The notes: generated by a model from the letters alone, not told the origin. Shown: positions 11,956 to 24,467, counted from the first letter of the stretch. The stretch: DNA of 64,000 nucleotides from Siderastrea siderea (GCA_964030785.1 OZ034979.1:36878484-36942483); one strand, 5' to 3'. Made by a program: numbers and translations.

Positions 11956-13331
11956 TTAAATTGCCTACTAATATTTTTCTGTTTGCTAGTTTTTCCCAGG
12001 GCACAAACTGTCAATGTAGCTTTCCTTGTCCGTGGTTAACTCTTTACCGTCAGCGTTTTTCCCTTAGAAAAACGCATTTTTTACCGCTAAAGCGGTTTTT
12101 GAAGTGCTATGGTGCCAAATGCCACTAAACTTTGCTACAAAAGCGTTTTCTTACATTTTAGCTCAATTTTGAGCCAGCTTCTGTTGAAAATTGTACATTA
12201 TTTTGGTTTCACGTATGCGCATAAGCCAAAATTTGGACTTGTTTTTTTTTGTTTTTTTTTTTTTGCTGATTCATTTCTAATTTTTTCTCGCTTCTTTTGC
12301 TTTCCTTTTTCTCTCCCTTTCTTTTCTCTTTATCTTCTACCCTTTATCACCTTTCTATCCACTGGAAAAGTTTTGGCCTCAGTCCTTCTAAAAACCTGGA
12401 AATGGAACATTGATCAACTAGGTGACTTGGCCTATTTTACCACCAACTTTGCAGCCAAAATTGGACACGTTTTTCTGGTATAGCTCTGCCAGGATTTGCT
12501 CGATATTCAAAATGGACACACGTATGGATGGATCTGTCCTTGCTGTGCTAGCTGCTTATCAAAACAATCTGGTGACGTCAAAAATGATGACGTCACAAGT
12601 GGCTGAATGGTTCCCGACTTCGACGTCGGGAAAATACAACTCTTGACGGAAAAGAGTTAAAGTTCTCACAGAAATAACAGAAACGTAAACTTTTCAAGTG
12701 ACAACATTTGTTTGTCAAGATTTTCTTTTCCCTACCGTCCCGTGTACTTGAATAACGGGGCACCATTGTTGGCGAGAAGAGAACGAAACGTCAAGATCAC
12801 CGTTCAAGTGTGCTTTCACTCCTTTGTAACGTCTTTCGGGTCAAAGACGTTTTATCTTAGGAAGCAGTGATCTCTTACTACGCGAAGTAACTTTTACTCC
12901 CGAGTTTTAATTGCTTTCATATGGAGCAAAATACCAATGCTTGTCACTCATAAATAGTTAATACGCATTCCGTTGTAAAGTTCTTTCAAAGGATTCAAGT
13001 TTCACCACTTCAAAAATTATTTCAAAACACCCTCTCTGAAACCAAACCCTCTCTATAGACAAACTGCAACATATATCACTCGCAGCTGAATGAAGAACTC
13101 TCAAAACACAACCAATAGAACATAAGAGAAAGAACATTTTTGACTGAATTAAGAGCGGTTCTTATAACTCGAAAAACAAAAAACGGGAACTAGCATGCTT
13201 TGCTGGCATTGCTTTAGGGGTGTTCACTTAAAATCGTAAAATAAATTAATTGAGGTTTCCTTTTCACTACACGCGTTAAGTTTTGCACCTCACCGCCTGG
13301 AGTGTAACAAGATCAACGGAAGTTTACTAAC

Positions 13332-13440
13332 CTTGCAGTTGTTGTTTCAAGGCGACCGCTTCGGAAGCCACAAGCAGGAAATATGAGCAAATAGTGAACG
13401 AAACAAGAAGCGCTAGTATAGCACTACTGGAGGTTTTCAT
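13332..13440 (-). CDS. Signal-peptide first exon, unit U1
   Basis: ATG at 13,440 (minus) opens 36 codons: MKTSSSAILALLVSFTICSY, then FLLVASEAVALKQQLQ. This is a charged N-terminus, a ~20-residue hydrophobic core and small residues for signal peptidase near SEA/AVA. It ends in phase 1 at AAG|GTTAGT (donor at 13,331). The phase fits the terminal exon at 8,731, about 4.6 kb downstream, with the joint giving LQ-V-PWPVYHERR. This is the first coding exon of a secreted or type I membrane protein. The five copies in the window differ at several residues but all keep the hydrophobic core and donor. Confidence 0.7.
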
Positions 13441-13640
13441 TTTGGAACTTTGGTAAAATTCAACGTTGTTTTAAGGTTTTATGTTGGTAAAAACAAGCCA
13501 AGTGTCTGTAGCAGGAGTAGGTCTTCTCGCCTCGAGCTGTAACACCGAGACTGATTCGTTTTCACTGCTGTCAGGGACTTGATTGCAGCGATTGTTTGAT
13601 TGACAACGCACCTTAGTTATGGTCTGTCTGTCTCATCACA
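13441..13640 (-). promoter_or_regulatory. Conserved 5' leader/promoter block before the signal exons
   Basis: Reading the minus strand, about 190 bp upstream of the ATG are conserved in all five units (also 18,942-19,160; 28,151-28,340; 41,020-41,215; 45,971-46,205). The block includes AACAATCGCTGCAATCAAG, CTCGAGGCGAGAAGACC, CTACAGACACTTGGC and ACATAAAACCTT, the last a possible weak TATA box. It is better conserved by eye than the unit interiors, which fits a leader and promoter. The exact start site cannot be fixed from sequence alone. Confidence 0.4.
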
Positions 13641-13799
13641 TTATGAGATATGAGAGTACAGTTGGCCTTTTAATGTAGTCGCTGGGCTCTTAATCACCAG
13701 GATAGATCTAGAACAGAGCTCTCTGTTAAATGACAACTGATTCTAGAAATATTGATATTTCTTGGATGAGGAGGCTAGCTACGTCAATTGCAACATATG

Positions 13800-13870
13800 A
13801 AACAGTCACTTCAGCCTTGATAATGATGGTAGTACCATCGAAACGTCGGACAGCATTAGTTTTAGTTTTT
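13800..13870. repeat. Short repeat with hairpin and GAAACGTCGG motif
   Basis: GATAATGATGGTAGTACCATC then GAAACGTCGGACAGC, nearly identical to 37,890-37,950. Hairpin GATGGT/ACCATC is followed by GAAAC and GTC, as in the 3' half of a hammerhead ribozyme, but the CUGANGA box is not intact. Confidence 0.45.
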
Positions 13871-15183
13871 ATCTCTTTTGTTTAATACAAATGCAGTATG
13901 CAATACAAGTTTGTGGTTCCACCCGCAAATTAGCTTGGGCTATTCGAGGCGGGTGGAGACTATGATGCCAAAAATAACAACAACGAAAAATAACTATTAC
14001 TATACATATTATGTATAATAAAACTAGCGTTGAGGAAGAAGAAAAAGAAACTAAATTAAGAAGATCTGAATGAAATTAGAATTAATTCGCAGGTAATTAA
14101 GAAATAAACTGACATAAGTAATACACGCTTGACTAAAATTACCGTGTTTTAAAACTTAACATTAAACAAAAAAAAAATGAGCAAATAACACTTAACACCA
14201 AACCATATCCAGACCCTCCACCAAGTTTAATCTTGTTTTCCTAAATTAGCCGAAAAGTCTTATCTGCGAACTGAATGACCGAATGATACTTTAAATCCCA
14301 AACCGACGCCAAAAAATAAACATTTACACAAACTTAAACTTTAAGCGGTGCATGTCTTAGCGATGGCTGAACTTTGTTAGGCAAAACGACGTAAAACCTT
14401 TAGCCGTTACGATCGAAAGCCTTGTGAGTTCGGTGCTTGACTTCCGCCCCTTGCTAGATAAATCATTGTCAGTTTTTTTGTTTTTGTTTTTGTTTTTTTT
14501 TTTAATTCAATACAAGATGAATTTCTCTTTGACCCATGTTGTGGCTTTTCTGACAAATAGGCCCAAATGCCGTTATTCTAAGAGGAGCTGAGAGAAATAA
14601 TTGATTTTCTCCTTTCGGGCGCAAACAAAGAGTTCGTGCAGACACCGCTAGCGCTTTGTTATGAAGTCGGCGGTCAATTTTCTTAACGTTTTAGCCGTTT
14701 TTCTTAGTATCTCTTATTTTTCTCTTTAAATTCCAATTAGACCTGAGCACACAAACACTTTCAAACGAGGTCTTCAGAACTCCTAAGTGTTTCGTGAGTA
14801 AACAAATTACAAATTACGAAAGCTTTCATTCAATCCAAAAATGCTTGGTAGATGTGTAGTGCGAACTCCCATAAATCTGAAACAAAACTTTAATCCTTCT
14901 TTTATTTCTTTCTTTCTTTTCCTAAGACTCTAATATATAATTCCCCCTTAAATAAGCACTTTTTAACTTACTTCCAAAACAATTTGTCGGCATCGACTCC
15001 GACCGATTGGTGCGTAGCGAAAACACGTAAGTAAGGCGTTGCACCCAACAAGAAAAATTTAGGAAAATACTTGAAATACCATTTTCTGGTTTCTTAGATT
15101 CTTTCCGAGCTTTTTAAAGGCATATTTGTGTAAGCTAATACGGGTTGATCTGTTTGGCGTTTTTAGCTCAAAATGTAAGGTGC

Positions 15184-15560
15184 AGAAAATTTTAGGAAAC
15201 GGAATCCTATCTCGTCCAGTTGTCTAGTTTCCTTTACAGTTTTTGCCCATCTGTAAAACGCATTCAGGTCACTTGCTATCTTTTTCTTGGTATTTTTGTT
15301 TCTGTTTAATTCAATAAATGTTTCAATATCGTCATCGTTCAGTTGTCTGTTTTCAGTTTTCTCAGTTTGCTCAGTTTCCTCAGTAGGAATACGCCCCTTA
15401 AAGATTCGTCTGCTGTTATAAGTTCATCCTCCAAAACGTCAAGTTGGAAGGTTGAAAACACGTTGAAATTTGGTTCGTCCAGATCCTGTGAGCCCGGCCA
15501 TTTTGTTTTTGCTTCGTCCTCCTTCAGCAAAGAACCAGTCAAACCGGGATTTTACTGTGT
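15184..15560 (-). pseudogene. Crypton-like (tyrosine recombinase) N-terminal fragment, broken
   Basis: Minus-strand remnant of the frame at 42,606-43,139. It encodes pieces of DLNAFYRWAKTV...TRQLDEI, but about 40 bp are missing in the Thr/Glu-rich linker (around 15,400) and small indels break the frame. Lies in U2 at the position of the U2' fragment. Confidence 0.4.
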
Positions 15561-18500
15561 AACAAGCTGGCATATTTTTCGCGTTCTCTTGCCCTTATAT
15601 AGTAAAATGACACTACAATGGAATGATAATAGGAATTAATCAGTCCCCTTGTTACGAAAGGCTGAGTTGATGTTTCGCCGAAGAAATCTCTAGTTTCTGC
15701 AATTAAATCCGAATATCTCAGGCGATTTTCTGCCCAACAGATATTCCGCCGAAACGAACCGTTGGGTGCCCCTGAACTTAATAATATTGGGACTTCACAA
15801 AACGTGGCATTCTGTGCATGGTACAAACATCAAAGTATTTTTTAAAAAAACAGAGTTTGCGGGGAACCAGTGGTACCTCCCGGGGGGAGGGGGTGGGGGA
15901 GTCATGAGTTTGTTCGTTATGGGAATTGCCACATTCTGGACTGAATTCTTTGTTAGGTATACTCTGTTTTTTTGGCTTGTGTTGTTTGTGTTAGCCAGCC
16001 TCTTTAATCCAAAAAACTAAAACTTAAATCCGTGACGTTCATTTCAACTCTCTTCGTAGGTAATCTGCTTATAACTCCTTGTCGGCGCCTTTGTAGTAGC
16101 AATTCTTGATATCAAATTCGGTATTTTAACCTCTGAAACTGTTTCTAGGTTTAACGGCTGACTTGCTGACCTGCGGTTTTAATTTAATCATTTATTTACC
16201 GTAACCTAAGTAGGCAGGAATTTGTTTATCACCCCAAAAATTTCCACCCTGTTCGGCAAAGTCACGTAAATTTAACTTAAAAACCACTGGTCTAATTTGC
16301 CTAAAATTTTCTTACGGTACATACACCCCAACAAACTGTATCATGCAGTCTGTCGTTAAAATCAGACAGATTTACGCAGATTGGTCTGGTCAAAACAAGA
16401 TTTTTTTGTTAGCCCTGATTGAAAATACGGAATTTGTGCTACCATTGATGCTCTTTCTAGTGCAACACATAGCTTGTCAAATGCAATAAGACCAGAAAAC
16501 CTTCCATATACTTTTATCTAAAATATCGCTCACTGAGATTTATGTGGTCAAAGATAATTCTTTGAAACAATTGTGGTCACGGAATAGCAGTTTTCTCTTA
16601 GGAGAGTTATAAGTTTCGCAATAATTATAACAGTTCGCCGGTTTCTATGAAAAGAATTACAGTTTCTACAACTCGTGGGCGTTTTTAATTGCTTTGGAAC
16701 TTTCGTGTTTTAGTGCCAATGCGTGAACTTGTTTCGAACCTCGATTTAACTATCAGATCAGGGCTCCAATTAACCATGACATTGCTGTTTTTCGAAAATA
16801 ATTAGTTTATAGTCTATGTCCCGCTCACGACTACAAAACGTAGCTAAATCTCACTCATCTCATTGGTTCAGTTTTATATATTACATACGCGTAACAACTT
16901 AAGGAAACTCGCAATCTTCCGTGAATAAACTGATGGGTAGCAAAAATCTGAAGTCGAACACTTGACAATTTCTAGGTCACAGACACTAGGGGTGGCGAAT
17001 GGTCTTTCGGAACAGGGTCTTGCAAAATTCTAGCTGAATTGTAAGCGTCTCGCAATCTCGTTTTTGAGCGATTCTCTGCGTCTCGGAGTCTCGTCTTTTC
17101 GGCAGACCAGTCTTTGATTCTGGGTTTCCTCGCTGAAGCCGTCTTTGAGTCTCAAATGTTTTGCGAAGCTGTCTCCAAGTCTTGACTTTTTGGAAGGCTA
17201 TAAAATGAATCTCGAAGCTATGGTGTGACATCACTCGACAACAACAACTCAATTTACAGCACTAGTCTTCGCATTATTCTAAAAAGTCTCGGGCTCGCAT
17301 TTAAAAACCTCTACTGAAAAGCTCGGTCTCGCATTCCAAAAACTGAAAAGGTCTCGAGCTCCCACAAGAAAACACTCGTCTCGCCGTCTTACAAAGTCTT
17401 GAATTTAGCTTTCGCCATCCGTAACACTATTTCTTTCAAGCTACACGCTCGTACGTGAAAATAAATAAATAAAAAACGTTTCTTGATAGCGTGAAAAAAG
17501 AACCAAACGAGTAAGTGAAGCAAGCAAGTCGGGGAGGCCAAGTGGGCGCTGCCGGTGCCTTTCGTTACACTTCTTTTGTTTTCAGTGCTAGCCACATTTT
17601 GCATTGTTTGATTACGTAAGTGTTCAGGACAAAAACGACCTTGGATTCAACGGAATTAAATCGAACAGCAACTAAGACCGATTATGAAGGATAAACGCGT
17701 CAAATATTATGTTATTCGCACCGACAAGTTTCTTTTGTGTTGCGGGAAATTCCTATTTCAAACTCCATGATATCTCCACAATGGCTACTGATACAAGTCA
17801 GATTGTTTATTGCCCACGAATAACCGATACTGTTTTAACTAATGACAAACGAATACAGAGATCAAACAATTTAAGTTTTCCTTTTAGTTTCCAAGCTGTT
17901 CTAAATCATTTTGTTGATGCCCTGTAGGAACTGTTTTCGTTTAAGATTACTTATATTTTTCTGTTTGTTTCTGCCAGTGCACAGTCTCTCAATGTAGCTG
18001 TCTTTGTCCGTGGTTAACGGTTGTCACAGAAATAACAGAAACATAAACTTTTCGAGAAATAACATTTGTTCGTCAAGCTTTTCTTTCCTTCTACTGTCTT
18101 GTGTACTTGAATAAAGGGCCACCATTGTCGGCGAGAAAAGACAATAAAAAACAAGATTACTTCAAGCGTGCTTTCACTCATTCGTTGCGTCTTTCGGGTC
18201 CAATTAAGACGTTTTATCTTACGAAGCAGTGCTCTCTTTCTATGCGAAGTAACTTTACGGTTTACTTAATGCCCCGAGTTTTCATTACTTTTACATAGAG
18301 CAAAATACCAATGCTTGTTACTCATATATAGGTAATCTGCAATCTGTTGTAAAGATCTTTCAAAAGGTTTCAGATTCACCTCTTCGAAACTGATATTACA
18401 TAACACCCTCTGAGTTTTAATTACTTTTACATAGAGCAAAATACCAATGCTTGTTACTCATATACAGGTAATCTGCAATCTGTTGTAAAGATCTTTCAAA

Positions 18501-18834
18501 AGGTTTCAGTTTCACCTCTTCGAAAATTATTACATAACACCCTCTGAGTTCAAAAAGTTATGTCTACGTACAACCACACTGAAACACATATCACTCGCAG
18601 TTGAATGAAGAACTCTTAAAACATAACCAATAAAACATAACAGAAAACAACAGTCTTGACTGAACCAAGAGCGGACCTTATAACTCGACAAACACAAAAC
18701 GGGGACCAGCATGTTTTGCTGACATCGCTTTAGGGGTCTTCGCTTGAACATTAATTAATTGAGGATTTTCTTTTCACTACCCGCGTTAAGTTTTTCACCT
18801 CCCCGTGTAACAAGGCCAACGCAGTTTTACTAAC

Positions 18835-18922
18835 CTTGCAGTTGTTGATTCAATGCAGCCGCTTCGCAAGACACAAGCAGGAAATATGAACAAATAGTGA
18901 ACGAAGCAATAAGTGCGAGCAT
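18835..18922 (-). CDS. Signal-peptide first exon, unit U2 (start shifted)
   Basis: The frame equivalent to the other copies starts at an internal ATG (18,920-18,922) and reads MLALIASFTICSYFLLVSCE then AAALNQQLQ, ending at AAG|GTTAGT in phase 1. The original upstream ATG (18,939-18,941) has been put out of frame by small indels and would now be an overlapping upstream start. The shorter signal peptide still has a good hydrophobic core. U2' at 45,883-45,970 has the same change, so it predates the 30-kb duplication. Confidence 0.62.
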
Positions 18923-19301
18923 GGCACTCGAGGTTAGTCATTTTGAAACTTTGGTAAAATGCAACGTTGTTTCAAGAAATAAGCGTTGAAAATTGCGATT
19001 ACTCTAGCAGGCACGTTTTATGTTGGTATAAACAAGCCAAGTGTCTGTAGCAGGAGTGGGTCTTCTCGCCTCGAGCTTCGACACCGAGCTCGGATTCGTT
19101 TACACTACTACCAGGGACTTGATTGCAGTGATTGTTTGATTGACAACGTACCTTAGTTATGGTCTATGAGGGTGCTAATGGGGTTAGTAGTTAACTGACA
19201 ACTGGCTATTTGAGTCACTTCCGAGGCAAAAGTGCCAGCCACGAGGGAGTGTAATTGGACCTTGATCTCCGTGATGGCTTTGAGTGGCGTGGTCAAAGTT
19301 G

Positions 19302-20279
19302 TCTGCGTGGCAGGCGCGGAAAGGGGAGGGAAAAGGGGAGAAATTATTCGTGAGAGCGGAGGAAGCGGGAGGAAGGGAGAGGAAGGGAGTCATGCAGGCC
19401 TTCCAACCCCACATTATAACTATGTTGAATGTAAGTTGAGAAACACAAATTTCGAGTACTTACGGTGGCCGAACACAGTTTTCTTGTACCTATACGTTAT
19501 TCGTCGTTATTTTCAAGCCACTGGCAAGTGGGAGGCCAAAATTGGCACGATGCAAAATCAGCTAAAAGAGATTATATTTTGATCTGTTTTATTGGACTAA
19601 GTACCGTTGCCATGGCAACATAGCTGATAATAAACCAGCATTAAATAATGGGTCTGATTTATTTTCAGAAAATCCAGTCGTTAGATTTTTTTTTCCATCA
19701 TTTGTCTCTCAGAAACTCAGAAAAATATTGCCCTATGGAGACTGGTCTGGTGAAATTTTGACAGAGAGATCTTCTGTAATTTTGTGTTTTGCATTTCAAC
19801 GTTTTCTGAACATGTCACCTGTCGGATTTCAATTTTTGTGTACAGGCGGGTTATGCGTGTTCTGAACTATTGTTCTACCAAATTTCATAAAATTCTAAGG
19901 AGTGGCTCCGTAGAAATCAGCAAATTTCCACAAAACCATGCATTCACAATTTTCTGGTTAACTGCGCAAGCGTTGCATTTGACAGGGTCTCGATCTTTCT
20001 CTATCCATACAAACGATCCCGGAAAGGCAGGGTCGAATTGTATTACCATTTAATACATTGAAAAACAAACGTTTTTTACACATAACAAACTGTTTGATTG
20101 TTAAAAATGAATACAAGTAATTCTGACCAATCACGATTTTGGCAAAAGTAAATACGCCTGAAACAATGGCCTGGTAGTGGGCGCGCCCTCTTTATTCCTC
20201 TCGCGCTCCGCGCTCGTTGTTCGCGCTGGTGAATAATTTCAACCCCTCTTCCCTCCCCTTTCCGCGCCTGCCACGCAGG
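19302..20279. mobile_element. Nested inverted-repeat element (GCGTGGCAGGCGCGG ends)
   Basis: Arms 19,302-19,350 and 20,231-20,279 are inverted copies of about 48 bp (CTGCGTGGCAGGCGCGGAAA / complement). Lies inside 19,170-20,931. Purine-rich at the left, with one 'ctcgcgctccgcgctcg' block at 20,198. No coding potential. Confidence 0.6.
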
Positions 20280-20284
20280 CTATC

Positions 20285-20338
20285 GTCATCTCGATAAAAG
20301 CTTAGAATAAGTTATTCTAAGTTTTTATCGAGATGATG
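20285..20338. repeat. Near-perfect 54-bp palindrome
   Basis: GTCATCTCGATAAAA, CTTAGAATAA, then the mirror TTATTCTAAG, TTTTTATCGAGATGATGA. Would form a ~25-bp hairpin with almost no loop. Directly abuts the nested element's right arm. Confidence 0.8.
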
Positions 20339-21269
20339 ATAAAGGGTCGGAATTCGAACGACACAGAGGTGGCATACCGTTTGACTCGGCGAAACGCAAT
20401 TCAATGGACATAGTATGTAAACATTTGGCAGATTTTACGGGAATTTTACAACAAGCGGTAAAGTTTGGACTCGGTGCGTTTGACTTGAAGCTTATCCGAT
20501 TAGATAATTGACTGTCCAGCACGCGAACGTGGGTTGACCTCGTTTGGCCTGATTTAGGTCACGTCAACAATTGATTACGGATCAGAGTGACAGACCCTCT
20601 GGGCAGACTAAACAACTAAACAAAAACAACTTTCTCATCTGTCTCAATAGTTCGGATTGTCTTTCTCTTTCATTATGAGTAAGATTTCTGACTTGATTGT
20701 TTTTTTTTTACAATTATTTTCATGTCTAGAAGTTGTAATTTATTTATTGATTGAGTAAGGTCGACCCCTAAGGATGATTGACGTACTGAAGTGAGGAAAA
20801 ATTCGGGTTATGATACTATAATATTGGATGTAAGAAAAGGAAAGTTAATAGCTAGCTACAATTAGTAGTTAACTGATATTTGGCCGAAAAATTAGTAGTT
20901 AACCGACAATTGGGTACCCCCATTATCACCCTTTACTAGATAAATCATTGTCAAATTTTGATAATACTAGATGAATTTCTCGTTGACCGATGTTGTGGCT
21001 TTTATGAAAAGTAGGCTCAAATGCCGTTATTCTAAAAAGAGCTGAGAGCAACAATCTACTTCCTCGGGCGCTGTCATAGGGTTCGTTCGGACACCGCTAG
21101 TGCTATGTTATAAAGTCGGCGGTCAAAATGCAGCGATTTTTGCGAATGGACTCGGGCTCTTGTACTCACCATGGTGAAACGACCCCAGAGGCATTCGCCT
21201 ATTTGGCGCTTACAGTGACTAGCCGCTACATGAGCGTGCATGATTTTTAAGGTCTCCTGTCAGGACAAC

Positions 21270-21545
21270 TCGGATTAATATTAATCCGATTAATATTAAT
21301 CCTAATGATTATTATAAACCAGTAATGGATTATTATAATCCAGTAATAGATTATTATAATCTATTACTAAGGTTTCAGCCGTGCCTTAATCAATTAGGAT
21401 TAATATTAATCTTATGTAAGATTTATATTAATCCGATTAATATTAATATTAATATTAATCTGATAAATATCAGTCCTACATAGGTTTCCTATTAATCCTA
21501 TGTAGCATTAATATTACTCCTACCTAGGATTAATCTTCGTCCAAA
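21270..21545. repeat. AT-rich palindrome cluster (GATTAATATTAATC)
   Basis: Repeated palindromic GATTAATATTAATC, plus ATGGATTATTATAATCCAGTAAT and CCTACATAGG-type blocks in both orientations. Low complexity, able to form several hairpins. Confidence 0.75.
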
Positions 21546-21659
21546 GCTTCCGAAGATTGACATTATTTAACGATCTAAGGCGGCCTTATCACTATCTTAT
21601 GCATTCTTGGACCCTTTTGCTTGGATCTAAATATAACAGATATAAGATATGAGAATCTT

Positions 21660-21662
21660 ACA

Positions 21663-21693
<31 letters not shown>

Positions 21694-21705
21694 TTTTTAA
21701 TTAGT
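21660..21705. repeat. (TA)n microsatellite followed by poly-T
   Basis: About 12 TA units from 21,661, then a T run. Confidence 0.9.
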
Positions 21706-22379
21706 GCGTCTGCTGATAACAGTAACTGTTGGTAATTTGTTGAATGAGCTACTAAACAATATTTTAAATAAAGGTATCTATCGATTTATGTAACTATTTA
21801 AGCTGTATAAATAATTCGTTCATATGACACAGACTTGGCAACTCAAATTTGTATAAGTCTGTCAATAAAGAAAATATTCTATTCCAATCACAACGGATTT
21901 GCTACTTGTGCTAGTAGTTTGTGAACAAAACTCTTTTATGTTGTTACATTCAGTCAATTTTCGCAATCTTTATTAATGGTTATGCATGATATTTTAGTAG
22001 CTGAAGTCGGCAGTTGTGTCAGCTCTGCTGGTAATACAGTTGCAACTGACTTTTTTGCAGGGCCATGAAGATTCTCAATGTAGAATAGAACAAAGATCTT
22101 GAGTAACAAAAAAAAATAACAAAGTGAAAGGGATGTCAAAGTGAAAGGTATTTTTTGCGCGGTTTATGTCTATGTAGGAAAAGCAGATCTTAGCCAGTCC
22201 GGGCCATAACCAGAACTGGATATAAAATTTCTTGTAATCTGATTGGTTCACACATGACCAAAACATTACCTTGACCGCGAAAGGACTAAGTTCCAGGAGA
22301 GAGTACAGCGAAAAACAGATCGATTTCAGCTCGCAGGTCTTGTTGAAGAAAGGGTTCAAACGTATATATAGACAATTTT

Positions 22380-23318
22380 CTTCATTCGGATGAGGTGTTA
22401 TTCGCCAAGTATTAGCTAGGACAGCCGAAGCGTCCTGAAAACTTGCTTACGGCTGGTATATAATTATACCATCAACGAAGACGTTTCTGCCTCTATTGCG
22501 CCGAGAATAATTTGCTACTCGAGTTTATAAAAGCAGAACGCGCGGTATTTGTTGTCTCTAAATTAAAGTACTCATTCATCAGAGAATTAGCATAGTCGAA
22601 GCTGTGTGGTTCGGATTGTTGTGAGACTTGCGCCTTACTAAACTGAAGGCGGACGGTACCATTCATAATCGTTCTCGGTAGCTCTGTTTTGCTTATCGGT
22701 AGCTGTTTTACTTAGCAGGCATAAGCTTACCTATATCCTGGCTATATACGACGGGAGGATTCCGTGCAATTTTATAAACAACGAAGACAGTCAGATTTGG
22801 CACTGAAAATGTTCTGCCATGCCTGTATAACTGTTTCAGGTGTGCTTGTATAAAATGTTCAGGATAACCCAGAATTGCTTGTGTAGAAAACTTCAGTGGT
22901 CACAAATAAACTGATCCAGTGCTGAAAACTGTCTCTGTAATTGTTAGCTGTGGAAAATCCACTATCAATGAAATTTAAAATTCCAGTGGCCATCCTTAGA
23001 TGGTAAAGGTGTCTTTCACTGCTGAGGCCTCCGAGGCTGATGTTAAAACTGATTGCTTTTTATTTTTGTGCATGCAGGGTTAAAGCAGATATATTATATT
23101 CTTTCACATCAAATAAACTCAACCAACTGAAAATTCTACAGGATAGGAACTAATGGCCAAGGTACATGTTTTACTGTACAAGTAAGGATACAAGGATTTT
23201 GGCCCTGCAGTGAGCACATAAACAAGACATAACACTTATTTGAGATAGGGCAATGCAATAGTCCCATCCAACCCAGAGCACTTATTAGAGAGGGTACTAG
23301 TTTGAATAGTTAGTGTGA
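22380..23318. other. Interior of TIR element, no clear coding
   Basis: A TATA-like TTTATAAAAG at about 22,524 could be a promoter for a plus-strand transcript leading to the exon at 23,319. Otherwise nothing supportable. Confidence 0.3.
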
Positions 23319-23444
23319 ATGCGAAAACCAACTGAAACAAGCCCTGAATTGGCTCCACAACTCAATGAAGAGGATCTCTTTAACATAGATCCAGTTCAGA
23401 TGGCTAGCAAGATCACTTTCATTGCTGATGACACTATCCAAGTA
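23319..23444 (+). CDS. Possible first exon inside TIR element, unknown
   Basis: ATG at 23,319 opens 42 codons (MRKPTETSPELAPQLNEEDL, FNIDPVQMASKITFIADDTI...) and ends at a strong donor GTA|GTAAGT. Composition is acidic and protein-like. No downstream exon could be paired with confidence. May belong to the transposon or to captured DNA. Family not recognised. Confidence 0.35.
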
Positions 23445-24394
23445 GTAAGTAACCTACACTGATCAGAAGTGTAAGCAAACTGTTCAATCTTGTTTGACGA
23501 TCTTATTCTCCCAATATCTTTACAGGAAGTACATTTTAAGTTGTGATAAGCTATGCATTGCTAATAAAAGTTTTGATATTGTGACAAGATATGACTTGCA
23601 AACACTTATGTAAAACAGCAATAAGCACTGATACAATTGCAGGGAATAATTCAACTTCATTCAAGGAAAATTTTGCCACCCCATGATCTCTCGACTTCAC
23701 TGTTAAAGTGTTCAAACCACCCAGGGCGTAGTCTCATATGGAAGGAGAGAGGGGTTGTAAACTGCCGATTTGGATATCATTTTTGAGTAGAGAGGATGGA
23801 ATACTAATAATACATACTACATAATAATACATACTAGTCATACTAGTAATCAGTACATCATGGTATTACTTAGGGTTGTAACTGAAGAAATAAAAATATT
23901 TCCATCATTGTTGTGAGCGTGGTGTAGAGGTTTCATAATGGAATCTTAAAGCAGTCAACTTCTGTCATGTCCAGATTGGTCTCCTCTAGGATTACAATTA
24001 AAAAAATCTGGAGAGCAATATTATTCTTGACTCACTGGAGTTATGCCACAGGTGAAAAGTCTAAGGAATGTCACTACTATCATCATGTAAGAAAATGTTA
24101 TTCTAATCTCCCCGGGGAGAAGACCCAGCCGCTTCCCTAGCTTGTCTATTAAGCAGGGTATGCAGAGCAGTGGGAAGGTTGAAGGCTAAATTTAGGAATG
24201 CTTACATTTCATGCTGTAGTTTTGGGAGCAGTATACATGTAGGTATCATCCCCTTCTAGGGATGCCAACATTTCCTTTGACTCCCCAGTGCTCTGCATTT
24301 TCAATTCCCAGCCTGGCAACCCCACACTGGTATTACAGTTGCACAAAAATAATGAAAAGGCATTACTAACAATGTTTCTTTTGACAATAATTTA

Positions 24395-24467
24395 TTATTT
24401 ATGCAAATATCTTCCATCAAAACACTCCAATTGTGCCAGTTCTTCTGGGTAAGCAGCTCTGTATAAC
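24395..24467 (-). CDS. Possible terminal exon inside TIR element, unknown
   Basis: Minus strand: acceptor TTTTTTCCAG, then a phase-2 frame LYRAAYPEELAQLECFDGRY ending LHK and TAA, with AATAAA overlapping the region just after the stop (polyadenylation signal). Short but well formed. It could end the gene whose earlier exons lie at 24,913-25,330. Confidence 0.33.

Larger units (their letters stand above)
9850..13900. repeat. Repeat unit U1
   Basis: First of the internal units. It contains the block GTTCGTGCGGACACCG (10,210), a block of AATTCTTTGAAAA plus 'cacggaatagcagttttatcttgggag' (10,730), the foldback element 11,784-11,955 and the signal exon 13,332-13,440. The remainder has no supportable exon. 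Relative to U1' it lacks about 830 bp around 10,250. Confidence 0.8.
14200..19165. repeat. Repeat unit U2
   Basis: Diverged copy of U1 with the same order of blocks, ending in the signal exon at 18,835. It contains the Crypton-like fragment (15,184-15,560) and a region of 'tctcg' clusters at 16,990-17,400. A local 120-bp tandem duplication lies at 18,280-18,540 (TTTTACATAGAGCAAAATACC twice). Confidence 0.8.
19170..20931. mobile_element. TIR element with GGGTGNTAATGGGG ends
   Basis: The left end GGGTGCTAATGGGGTTAG and the complement of the right end (GGGTGATAATGGGGGTACCC) match. Subterminal TTAGTAGTTAACTGACAACTGG at the left recurs as direct copies near 20,865 and 20,894. It sits at the U2/U3 junction, where about 800 bp of normal unit sequence are missing. 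No target duplication could be identified and no transposase frame seen, so it is non-autonomous. Confidence 0.6.

Noticed and set aside
12109..12483. 124-codon plus frame, Phe/Leu/Ser rich
   Set aside because: Composition reflects a T-rich low-complexity tract; the stretch is missing from copy II (jump near 40,290).
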